Source: Candidatus Woesearchaeota archaeon (GTDB lineage Archaea; Nanobdellota; Nanobdellia; Woesearchaeales; J091). Taken from it: a stretch of DNA of 15,576 nucleotides. Below, piece by piece: positions 1-5,740 of the stretch. Both the position numbers and the translations under genes were made by a program. The stretch lies in NCBI GenBank assembly GCA_003695045.1, contig RFJB01000021.1, forward strand, positions 1-15,576. The letters run 5' to 3'. The number at the start of each line of letters is the position of its first letter. Position 1 is the first letter of the stretch. The notes under the pieces are model-generated. The model did not search any database. It saw only the letters and a list, made by a program, of their open reading frames with translations, and was not told the origin of the DNA.

Positions 1-44
1 ATGCTGACGATAACAAGAATGATTCCTATTTTCTTCTGGTTCAT
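1..44 (-). CDS. N-terminus of an unidentified membrane or secreted protein (partial)
   Basis: Only the first 14 codons lie in the window. They read MNQKKIGIILVIVS and then run off the left edge. A strong ribosome binding site, AGGAGGAT at 48-55, ends three bases before the ATG at 44-42, which supports this start. The gene begins only 11 bases after the htpX stop codon, so it is probably co-transcribed with htpX. A short lysine-containing head followed by an unbroken hydrophobic run suggests a signal peptide or a first transmembrane helix. Too little is visible to name a family. Confidence 0.65.
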   Translation of the reverse strand, partial: MNQKKIGIILVIVS

Positions 45-55
45 CTTATCCTCCT

Positions 56-1015
56 TTATCCCATGCTTTTCTCTAAAGCAGCAAGTTCTTTTATTCTCTT
101 AAGCATGTTTGGGTGAGTGCTCATAATCTCGAGCAGTTTGTCAAATGTTGAAATCCTGACCTTTTTATTTCTAACTGCCTTCAACTCTTTCTCTTCAATG
201 GACCCGCTCAGGTCAATGTCTATGTTCCTGAGTTCCAAGAGTTCGGATCTTGCCCTTGTCGGGTCGTTGGCAAAAAATGCCTTCACTCCAGCCACCTGCT
301 TCAGCGCTTGCTGGCTGACTCTTGAGCTTCCATAAACAAGCTTGTACAATGCAGAGGCAAGATAGTGCGGCTTGTTTCCCAGCTCAACGCTGCCCCTGTC
401 TGCGTAATACTCCCTTATCCTTGAGCCGTAAAGAACCAGCAGGTTGGTTATGAAGTAAAGCAGAAAAAACAGGGTTCCAAGCGCGGCATTGCTGTTTCCC
501 TCCCTGTCGCGAGACCACATCATGCTCCACGCCAGGTGGTAGAGCACCATGGGGATAACGCTAAGCAGGGTGATAAACGCCATATCCCTGTTCTTTATGT
601 GGGAAATCTCATGCCCCAGTACTGCTTTCAGCTCTGGCCCATCAAGCAAATCCAGGATGCCTCTTGTTACGCACACCCTGCCGTCCTTTACTGACCTGCC
701 AAATGCGAAAGCATTCGGAATCCTTATTTCGGATATTCCAATCTTGGGCTTCGGAATGCCTGCCTTTTTTGCAAGCTCCTCCACCATTCTGTGAAGTTCA
801 GGAGCTTCCTCCTTGGAAACATACTTTATTCTCATGAACATCTGGACAAGGTAAGGGCTTGACCAGTACTGAATGCCCATAAGTATTAGTCCAAAAACAA
901 GATATGCGTAGAACGTTCCCACGCCAGCAGCAGCTCCCAGAACAGAAATTACACCATAGGTTATTGCGAACATTGCTCCGATAAGCAGGTATAATCTTAC
1001 TTTCAGTCCAAGCAT
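56..1015 (-). CDS. htpX: HtpX-like M48 family membrane zinc metalloprotease
   Basis: This is a 319-residue integral membrane endopeptidase. In the M48B family such proteins degrade misfolded or damaged membrane proteins. The zinc site is visible: HEISH at residues 135-139 gives two histidines and the catalytic glutamate, and REYYAD (Glu202) gives the third ligand. Hydrophobic segments at about residues 8-27, 34-50, 145-167 and 178-197 fit the usual four-helix topology, with the active site facing the cytoplasm. The motif RIPNAFAFG (98-106) is typical of the family, and the length is slightly above the usual 280-300. The ATG at 1015 is preferred because a TATA box sits 27 bases upstream, predicting a leaderless transcript. 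The downstream partial gene is probably in the same operon. A role in membrane quality control is inferred from the family. Confidence 0.95.
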   Translation of the reverse strand: MLGLKVRLYLLIGAMFAITYGVISVLGAAAGVGTFYAYLVFGLILMGIQYWSSPYLVQMFMRIKYVSKEEAPELHRMVEELAKKAGIPKPKIGISEIRIPNAFAFGRSVKDGRVCVTRGILDLLDGPELKAVLGHEISHIKNRDMAFITLLSVIPMVLYHLAWSMMWSRDREGNSNAALGTLFFLLYFITNLLVLYGSRIREYYADRGSVELGNKPHYLASALYKLVYGSSRVSQQALKQVAGVKAFFANDPTRARSELLELRNIDIDLSGSIEEKELKAVRNKKVRISTFDKLLEIMSTHPNMLKRIKELAALEKSMG

Positions 1016-1037
1016 GAGTGCAGGGCTGATTCATTTG

Positions 1038-1046
1038 TATTTAATA
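1038..1046 (-). promoter_or_regulatory. TATA box of htpX
   Basis: The minus strand reads TATTAAATA, centred about 27 bases upstream of the htpX ATG. At that spacing transcription would start at or next to the start codon, and no ribosome binding site is seen. Both facts fit a leaderless mRNA. Confidence 0.5.
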
Positions 1047-1123
1047 CTTATGAAACAAGAAATAATCCTCAAATATAAAATGAAAATAAGTGATCGGCCA
1101 TGCTTTATTTTTGGTCAGGGCGT

Positions 1124-1861
1124 TTAGTCATTCTCGACTCTCGGAGCGAGAATGAACGAGAGCATGACCTTGTCAACCGTCTTGAACTCAAGCATCAGCG
1201 GGTAGTCCTTGTTGAACTTTATCACAACGTCATCGGACAGTTTGGCGCCTGTCATCATCTTTTTGAGGTATTCAATGCTGTACTTGGCGCTTACCTTGTC
1301 CTGCGTTTCAGCATTTATCTCGGCTCCTTCGCTTATCTCATTCCTTACTCTGTTGGTGTTTGCTTCTGCTTCTATGATGAACTTTCCGTTTTCCACAATG
1401 AATGTTACAGAATCAGCAAACACGTCTGCGTCGTCAATAGCATCTCCAAGAACCTGGGTTGAGGTTTTGACGCTGACGGGGAAGGTAAGGTTGGGCACCT
1501 TCTGCTCCTTCTCGTCAAGTTCTATCGTGGCAAGCATGAAGGTCCTCGTAGAGTTTCCCTTCAGTGTTATTTTGAGCCGGTTTTCCTCCAGGGCAAGAGT
1601 GAGCATATCATTGCTCTTCGCCCTCTTCATGACCTGCTTCAGATCTGCGAAGTTGGTGGCAATCTCAACTTCCTCCTCGAGTTCGTATTCCACAAAGGCG
1701 CTGGACAGAAGCTTGAACACAACCATTGCCACATTGGCAGGGTCCATAGCAATAAGCTCTATGGCGTCCTTTGTAATCTTGAACCTTGCCTCGTTAATAA
1801 GCTCTGAAATTGCGTTGATGCTATCCTTTAGATACTTCGGTTCTGCAAGAGTGAGTTTCAT
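1124..1861 (-). CDS. pcn: DNA polymerase sliding clamp (PCNA)
   Basis: This is a 245-residue PCNA, the usual family length. The homotrimeric ring tethers replicative polymerases, FEN1, DNA ligase and RFC to DNA. Two repeated clamp domains can be followed: domain 1 contains AIELIAMDPANVAMV and the acidic helix-strand pattern, and domain 2 contains VSAKYSIEYLKKM and ends in LSFILAPRVEND. The segment around ELDEKEQKVPNLTFP, near residues 115-130, corresponds to the interdomain connecting loop, where PIP-box partners bind. The ATG at 1861 has a G-rich ribosome binding site (GGGGGG at 1869-1874) seven bases away and a TATA box further upstream, so it has its own promoter. The tail after LAPR is short and acidic, as in other archaeal clamps. 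Only one clamp gene is seen, so homotrimer formation is assumed. Confidence 0.96.
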   Translation of the reverse strand: MKLTLAEPKYLKDSINAISELINEARFKITKDAIELIAMDPANVAMVVFKLLSSAFVEYELEEEVEIATNFADLKQVMKRAKSNDMLTLALEENRLKITLKGNSTRTFMLATIELDEKEQKVPNLTFPVSVKTSTQVLGDAIDDADVFADSVTFIVENGKFIIEAEANTNRVRNEISEGAEINAETQDKVSAKYSIEYLKKMMTGAKLSDDVVIKFNKDYPLMLEFKTVDKVMLSFILAPRVEND

Positions 1862-1903
1862 AAATCATCCCCCCAATTCTTGATTCTGGAAAAGCCAAGC
1901 CCC

Positions 1904-1913
1904 TTTATATAGG
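1904..1913 (-). promoter_or_regulatory. TATA box of the PCNA gene
   Basis: The minus strand reads CCTATATAAA. A start about 26 bases downstream, near 1881, would leave a leader of about 20 bases carrying the G6 ribosome binding site. A second, weaker TATA-like stretch (TATAAATT, 1961-1968) lies further upstream. Confidence 0.55.
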
Positions 1914-1991
1914 TTTTGCTTCGTGTCAGGTCCTTTCAGGCCCTTTGCCGGCTGACTTTTAATTTATACTTCTTATGCACTTATTATGCTC

Positions 1992-3314
1992 TTAATCTAT
2001 GATTATTCCCTCGCCGTCTGATGAAAGGTGAATCCTTTCTGATTCATAACCTTCCTCTTTAGCCAGTTCGGCAAGCCCGGTTCTCATGTCAATATTGCCG
2101 TGAGAGGGCACTATGTGCTCCGGACTGAATAGGCGCATCAGTTCCCTCTGGTCTTCCCTGGCTCCGTGGCCCGATACGTGAACGTCCCTGAAAATTCTTA
2201 CCTTGTGCCTTTCAAGCTGCTCCTCAAGCTTTTCCCTGTTAATCCTGTTCAGAGTGTTCGGTATTATCTTGCATGAGAACACAACGATGTCTCCTGATTC
2301 AAAATCGAACTCGTATGTTCCATTAGCCATTTTGGCAAGGGTTGCTTCCGGCTCGCCCTGATGCCCTGTAACAACAAGAAGATATTTGTCCTTTTGCCTG
2401 GAAATCTTCTTCAGTTTTCTTCCTATCTGCTTGCCAAACCTTGCAATTTCAATTCCCTCGGAGAATTTTGCCATCCCGATGTTTCTTGCGGCTTCAACAT
2501 ATCTTGCAAGGCTCCTTCCGAGAAACACAACTTCCCTGCCCATCTTTCTTCCGCATTCCACTATGGTCTTCAGCCGGGCAATGTGGGATGAAAAGGTTGT
2601 CACAATAACTGCCTTGCCTTTGGTGTCAGTCTCAAGAAGAACATCCTGGAGCATTTTCTTGGCAACGCTTTCGGACGGCGTTCTTTCCTTCAAACGCGAG
2701 TAAGTGGAGTCCATGATGAGGCATTTTACCCCTTCGCTTCTTATTCTCTCAATAGCGGCATAATCCGGCTTTTTCCCCATTGAAGGCGCGTTGTCAAGCT
2801 TGAAGTCGTTGGCGTACACCACGGTGCCTTCGGGTGTGTGAAGTGCCGCGGTAACAGTGTTAAGAGTGGAATGCGTCATGTTGACAAATTCCAGCACAAG
2901 ATTTTCAGAAAGAAGATACTTTGAGCCCGCTTTCATCCTTATAATCCTGTTCTTCATCTTCTTTCCGTAATTGAGCATCAGGGATTCTATTATCTCCGCT
3001 GTGTAGGGAGTGGCGATTATCGGGGCATCATATTTCTTCGCAAGAAAAGGTATGGCTCCCACATGATCCAGATGCGCGTGGGTAGGCACTATCGCGATGA
3101 CATTGTCGTTTTGAAGAACAGAATCTTCAGGAACAGCCCCTATTTCCATAAGCTCCTCAGAAGACAGCTTGTATGCTTCTTCGTCGCCCTTGTACTCAAT
3201 GAACTTCTCAAGGTGCAGGCCCATGTCAAAGATTACTGTTTCGTCTCCGTACCGGACGGCCGTCATGTTCTTGCCTACTTCATTGTAGCCGCCCACGGTC
3301 AAAATCTGAATCAT
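1992..3314 (-). CDS. rnj: Archaeal ribonuclease J (beta-CASP metallo-beta-lactamase 5'-3' exoribonuclease)
   Basis: This is a 440-residue metallo-beta-lactamase/beta-CASP nuclease. The zinc-binding signature HAHLDH is at residues 79-84, with His148 (NMTHST) and Asp170 (VYANDF) as further metal ligands. The beta-CASP part contains TTFSSHIARL and VVTGHQGEPEA, and HVSGHGAREDQ and VPSHGN follow near the C-terminus. Archaeal proteins of this layout are 5'-3' exoribonucleases acting on 5'-monophosphate RNA in RNA turnover. The frame stays open to a GTG at 3335, but that codon is too close to the TATA box to be transcribed. The ATG at 3314, which gives MIQILTVGGYNEVGKN, lies 27 bases from the TATA centre and matches the usual family N-terminus, so I chose it; translation is then leaderless. 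No clear terminator is seen between this gene and PCNA. Confidence 0.93.
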   Translation of the reverse strand: MIQILTVGGYNEVGKNMTAVRYGDETVIFDMGLHLEKFIEYKGDEEAYKLSSEELMEIGAVPEDSVLQNDNVIAIVPTHAHLDHVGAIPFLAKKYDAPIIATPYTAEIIESLMLNYGKKMKNRIIRMKAGSKYLLSENLVLEFVNMTHSTLNTVTAALHTPEGTVVYANDFKLDNAPSMGKKPDYAAIERIRSEGVKCLIMDSTYSRLKERTPSESVAKKMLQDVLLETDTKGKAVIVTTFSSHIARLKTIVECGRKMGREVVFLGRSLARYVEAARNIGMAKFSEGIEIARFGKQIGRKLKKISRQKDKYLLVVTGHQGEPEATLAKMANGTYEFDFESGDIVVFSCKIIPNTLNRINREKLEEQLERHKVRIFRDVHVSGHGAREDQRELMRLFSPEHIVPSHGNIDMRTGLAELAKEEGYESERIHLSSDGEGIIID

Positions 3315-3337
3315 GCCTTTTGTAGGACTCCACACTA

Positions 3338-3345
3338 ATTATAAA
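3338..3345 (-). promoter_or_regulatory. TATA box of the RNase J gene
   Basis: The minus strand reads TTTATAAT, centred about 27 bases upstream of the ATG at 3314. It decides the start: the upstream in-frame GTG at 3335 would lie ahead of the transcription start. Confidence 0.6.
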
Positions 3346-3400
3346 CTTTTCCAAGCCGCTCTGAAAAAGCGAACGTTGAACTGATGAAAAATCAGAAAGA

Positions 3401-3405
3401 AAAAA
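3401..3405 (-). terminator. T-run terminator after tRNA-Leu
   Basis: Five Ts directly follow the discriminator base on the minus strand. A C/T-rich stretch with a second T5 run follows. T-runs of this kind end archaeal transcripts. Confidence 0.45.
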
Positions 3406-3552
3406 TGCGGGGGAGGGGATTTGAACCCCTGAACCCACTAAGGGACTGGATTCCTCAAAATGGGCCGAGCGTTTGTTAGTCATCACGCAGCGGCGCTCGT
3501 CACTCAAGTTTTCTTGAGTCCAGCTCGTTTGACCAGGCTTCGATACCCCCGC
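3406..3552 (-). tRNA. tRNA-Leu(CAA) with a 61-base intron at position 37/38
   Basis: The acceptor stem GCGGGGG (3552-3546) pairs with CCCCCGC (3413-3407), followed by discriminator A at 3406; CCA is not encoded. The D loop has the GG pair (CCTGGTC). The T arm is AGGGG-TTCAAAT-CCCCT (3430-3414). The anticodon stem is CTGGA (3523-3519) with TCCAG (3450-3446), and the anticodon CAA is at 3516-3514. A long variable arm with CCC/GGG pairing and A73 makes this a class II leucine tRNA, not serine. Removing 3512-3452 leaves an 86-nt mature tRNA. The splice sites fit a canonical bulge-helix-bulge: CTCA pairs with TGAG, flanked by three-base bulges AGA and GAA, each cut after its second base. Inside the intron CGAGCG pairs with CGCTCG. 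The tRNA splicing endonuclease should remove it. Confidence 0.93.
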
Positions 3553-3582
3553 ATAACGGGCAAACAGGTGTGCTGAATAACT

Positions 3583-3592
3583 CTTTTAAAAC
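3583..3592 (-). promoter_or_regulatory. TATA box of the tRNA-Leu gene
   Basis: The minus strand reads GTTTTAAAAG, centred about 36 bases upstream of the mature tRNA 5' end. That leaves room for a short 5' leader removed by RNase P. Confidence 0.45.
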
Positions 3593-3599
3593 GTTTTCT

Positions 3600-3607
3600 A
3601 AAAAAAA
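3600..3607 (-). terminator. T8 terminator of the coiled-coil gene cluster
   Basis: Eight Ts on the minus strand, 47 bases after the stop codon of the last cluster gene, are preceded by CGC and an A-rich segment. The tRNA promoter starts just downstream, so the T-run separates the two units. Confidence 0.5.
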
Positions 3608-3653
3608 GCGTTTTTTTCACAAAGAGAATCGTTCAGAAAGAAAGCAGAAGAGT

Positions 3654-4073
3654 TCATGACAGACGTCTCAGCTTCTCCTCTATCTCGTTGAGAGAGCTTT
3701 CTATCTTCTCGAGCTCCGAAGCCGGCTTTCTGGAAGGGATCTTCTTTCCGGATTCCTTCTCTTTTCGGCTTTTTTCCTTGGCTTCAGTTCTTGACCCAGC
3801 GGGCTTCATTTTGAGATTCTTAAGCATCCTTTTTGGAAGAAGCCCTTTAAGCCGGGAGTCCAGCTCTGTTATTTCCTTTGTTAATGTCTTCAGCCGCGAG
3901 AAAAGTTCTTCCTTGTCCTGCCTTATGGCTTTGAAGCGCTCATACCTTTGAAGAAGCCGCAATATAGACCTTGAGGATTCGAGGATTTCTCTCCTCAACT
4001 CAACAGGGTCTGATATGCCTATGTAAAGTTCATCGCTTCCAGCTGCGTCCGCGTCTGGTTTGTTGCCTGCCAT
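3654..4073 (-). CDS. Small coiled-coil protein of unknown function (last gene of a three-gene cluster)
   Basis: This 139-residue protein is not recognised with confidence. It starts with about 15 polar residues, then a short beta-like segment ELYIGISDPVELR, then a long charged helix with heptad-like spacing (about residues 27-80). A Lys/Glu/Ser/Arg-rich disordered stretch follows (about 88-118), and a final short helix ends in EEKLRRLS. The start at 4073 is supported by AAGGATTG just upstream. Only 24 bases separate it from the preceding gene, so both are probably on one mRNA. The order beta-like segment then long helix resembles the domain shared by its two upstream neighbours, though the similarity is weak. 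Basic patches might bind nucleic acid or acidic surfaces, but nothing proves this. I see no signal peptide and no membrane segment. Confidence 0.8.
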   Translation of the reverse strand: MAGNKPDADAAGSDELYIGISDPVELRREILESSRSILRLLQRYERFKAIRQDKEELFSRLKTLTKEITELDSRLKGLLPKRMLKNLKMKPAGSRTEAKEKSRKEKESGKKIPSRKPASELEKIESSLNEIEEKLRRLS

Positions 4074-4097
4074 TTCAATCCTTATTCCGATATGGTT

Positions 4098-4328
4098 TTA
4101 TGCGTTTTCAGTGTCAAAGAGGGTCTTGTCAACAGAGGCAATCTTTCTTTCAACATCAGAAATGCTGCTCGCCCACATCTCTACTTCGTTGTCCTCTTCC
4201 GCCTTAAGCTCATTGATTCTTTTGAGAATGTGCTTTGCTTCATCAATCTTTGCCTTTATAACATTGATAACATCAAGTATCTCTCGGTATTCATCAATTT
4301 TCACGAAAACCTGTGCTGGTTCCGGCAT
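4098..4328 (-). CDS. 76-residue helical protein, paralogue of the neighbouring C-terminal domain
   Basis: Function is unknown. The whole protein is one small domain: a beta-like VFVKIDEYREIL near the N-terminus, then two long amphipathic helices with a conserved tryptophan, ending in VDKTLFD. It aligns without gaps over 66 residues to the C-terminus of the upstream gene (4361-5395), with about 18 identities by eye, including F, Y, W and the ending VD..LF. The start is taken at the ATG at 4328, not the GTG at 4337, because AGGTGAT (a strong match to the 16S anti-Shine-Dalgarno) lies four bases before that ATG. The GTG itself is part of the binding site. The gene is 32 bases downstream of its paralogue, and the two probably arose by duplication or by domain splitting. 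The shared helices suggest they pair with each other. Confidence 0.82.
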   Translation of the reverse strand: MPEPAQVFVKIDEYREILDVINVIKAKIDEAKHILKRINELKAEEDNEVEMWASSISDVERKIASVDKTLFDTENA

Positions 4329-4360
4329 AATCATCACCTTTCTTATTCTATTATTCGCCT

Positions 4361-5395
4361 TTATTCAAACAGCTTCTGATCCACAAGGACGAGCTTTCTC
4401 TGAATGTCCTCAAGAGAATCGTGCCACTTTTGGTATTGCTTGTCTATCTGCTCTCTTATGTCTTTTGCTCTCATGAGGGCTTCTTCAGCATCCCTCAGCG
4501 AGAGCTTTGCATCATCAACATCCTTAAGCGCATCTGAGTAAAGGTCAGCCCTTATGAAAAGAGGCCTTCCCCTGAGTGTTTCGTCCTTTACTGCAAGAGT
4601 CGGGATGCTCGGCTTCGGAGCCCACAAGTCGTCTGACGGAACCCCTCCCTGCGGGGCAGGCGGTGCTGGCGCTTCTCCTGCTGCGCTTCCAGCGCTTCTT
4701 CCTGCCATGAACGAGCCCACTTCGTCCGTCTTTTCTGCAAAGGTATCCGGGAACATCCTTGCTCCCTCGCTTTCAGCTTCCTGGGCGCCAAAGTCCCGGA
4801 CCTCAGGGCTGATTGGCTTGTCGGGAAACATCCTGAACCCCTGCTGCGCGCTTGGCGCGGTTTGGCTCTGCATGGGTTGAGTCAGCGTCGGTTCGGGAGG
4901 TGTTGCCGGACTTGGCGGGTTTGAACCCTCTCTGAAGAGTTCCTCGTCAGAAGGAAGTTCGGGTATCTGCTGATTGTACTCTGGAGGGAACTGCTGGGCG
5001 GGCTGCCCCTCAGGAGCGGGCGTTTCCTCCTGTGTCTGCTGGGGAGAGACGCTCTCGGTTGGTGGCGCATTGCTGCTTTCGCCTGTTAAACCTCCCTTTT
5101 CATCTTGAGCGCTTCCATCTTGACTGCCTGCTTGTTTGTCCGGTTCGGCAGGTTGAGGCATTTCATCCGACGGAGCTCTTATTGGAGGAAGGTCCCCAAA
5201 GTTGTCGTTGCCGGGAACGCCTGCAGGGTTTCCTTCCATATCAGGCATGGGCGGCAGAGGAGGAAGTCCGTCCCCAAGAGAACCGAAAGGGTCATTCTGA
5301 GGGCTTCCGCCGGTGTTGTTCTCTTTTCCTCCAGGGCTCTGAGAGTCGGAGCTGCTCTCACTCCCTTTCTTCTTTAAGAAATTGAAAAGTCCCAA
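4361..5395 (-). CDS. Long disordered Pro/Gln-rich protein with a C-terminal coiled-coil domain
   Basis: This 344-residue protein is of unknown function. An N-terminal amphipathic head, MGLFNFLKKK, is followed by about 250 residues of low complexity rich in Pro, Gln, Ser, Gly, Glu and Asp, with no predicted fold. From about residue 275 there is a folded tail: a beta-like PLFIRADLYSDAL, then two long charged helices ending in VDQKLFE. That tail is a paralogue of the next gene. The head could be a membrane-surface anchor or a docking peptide; there is no true transmembrane helix. The TTG at 5395 is chosen because it gives the MGLFNFLKKK start and has AGGGGTG a few bases upstream. The frame also extends to a GTG at 5401 and a GTG at 5431. 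A TATA-like TTTATAAA at 5409-5416 lies so close that the true start remains uncertain. Confidence 0.75.
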   Translation of the reverse strand: MGLFNFLKKKGSESSSDSQSPGGKENNTGGSPQNDPFGSLGDGLPPLPPMPDMEGNPAGVPGNDNFGDLPPIRAPSDEMPQPAEPDKQAGSQDGSAQDEKGGLTGESSNAPPTESVSPQQTQEETPAPEGQPAQQFPPEYNQQIPELPSDEELFREGSNPPSPATPPEPTLTQPMQSQTAPSAQQGFRMFPDKPISPEVRDFGAQEAESEGARMFPDTFAEKTDEVGSFMAGRSAGSAAGEAPAPPAPQGGVPSDDLWAPKPSIPTLAVKDETLRGRPLFIRADLYSDALKDVDDAKLSLRDAEEALMRAKDIREQIDKQYQKWHDSLEDIQRKLVLVDQKLFE

Positions 5396-5628
5396 TTCCA
5401 CCCCTCTTTTTATAAAATGCTCTGATCGCACATAATTGCTTGCGACTTATCAGGATGAGAGTCCTTAAAAACTTTTATTAGTATCCTGCAATAGCAACAA
5501 TAAAAGGTAATTGGCAAGAATCTCCCGGGTTTGTCCTTTCAGGTTACTTGGCTTTGAACAAAGCTTCTTCCTGCTTTCTCCCTTTCTGCATTTCACCTTT
5601 ATGCATTCTACTTGTGCGCCATTTTTGG

Positions 5629-5671
5629 CAGGGAAACAGGGACTTCAAATCCCTGCTCTTTCCAGTCCCTG
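5629..5671. repeat. Nested CAGGGA / TCCCTG inverted and direct repeats upstream of carA
   Basis: CAGGGA occurs at 5629-5634 and 5637-5642, and its reverse complement TCCCTG at 5650-5655 and 5666-5671. Any left copy can pair with any right copy. The two right copies are also part of a longer direct repeat, TCCCTGCTCTTT. It is either an operator with paired half-sites just ahead of the TATA candidates or, if transcription starts further upstream, a leader with alternative hairpins. Confidence 0.6.
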
Positions 5672-5675
5672 CTCT

Positions 5676-5712
5676 TTTAATATACCTTTTTGGAAACAAC
5701 AATCTTTATAAG
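5676..5712 (+). promoter_or_regulatory. TATA candidates of the pyr operon (carA promoter)
   Basis: Two boxes are seen: TTTAATATA at 5676-5684 and TTTATAAG at 5705-5712. The second is the better match and is centred about 32 bases before the carA ATG at 5741. It predicts initiation at about 5732-5738, in or just after the T8 tract (5730-5737), giving an almost leaderless mRNA. No ribosome binding site precedes carA, which agrees with that. Confidence 0.55.
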
Positions 5713-5740
5713 CCGGACTTATCCACCTCTTTTTTTTAAT

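Larger units (their letters stand above)
5396..5740. promoter_or_regulatory. Divergent intergenic control region between the coiled-coil cluster and the pyr operon
   Basis: This 345-base stretch has no convincing gene. The short open frames in it lack binding sites and have low-complexity, cysteine- and phenylalanine-rich translations. On the minus strand, TTTATAAA (5409-5416) and a further TATA-like TTTTTAA (5463-5472 region) could serve the coiled-coil cluster. On the plus strand it holds the near-palindrome GCTTTG-AA-CAAAGC (5551-5564), nested CAGGGA/TCCCTG repeats (5629-5671), two TATA candidates and a T8 tract before carA. Its long middle part (5515-5620) is pyrimidine-rich on the plus strand. 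Confidence 0.55.

Noticed and set aside
1927..1950. Imperfect tandem repeat CAGGTCCTTT / CAGGCCCTTT between RNase J and PCNA.
   Set aside because: Only two 10-base units with one mismatch; too short to separate from chance and not linked to any feature.
3315..3335. A longer RNase J starting from a GTG at 3335.
   Set aside because: It lies a few bases from the TATA box and ahead of the expected transcription start; the family N-terminus begins at the ATG at 3314.
3376..3400. A C/D box guide RNA, suggested by TGATGA and a nearby CTGA.
   Set aside because: The boxes belong to a five-pair hairpin (CTGAT-GAAAA-ATCAG) in a short gap, and no properly spaced C', D' and D boxes are present before the tRNA gene begins.
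3280..3507. A 75-residue minus-strand open frame spanning the tRNA and the RNase J promoter.
   Set aside because: It runs through a structured tRNA gene and its intron, which explains the sequence.
5511..5739. Two short plus-strand open frames ahead of carA that might be a leader peptide.
   Set aside because: No ribosome binding site, Phe/Cys/Ser-rich translations from pyrimidine-rich DNA, and they overlap promoter-like and repeat sequences. A leader peptide cannot be excluded but is not supported.
5690..5740. A longer CarA starting from a TTG at 5690.
   Set aside because: The TTG is upstream of the best TATA box (5705-5712), and the added residues do not resemble CarA N-termini.
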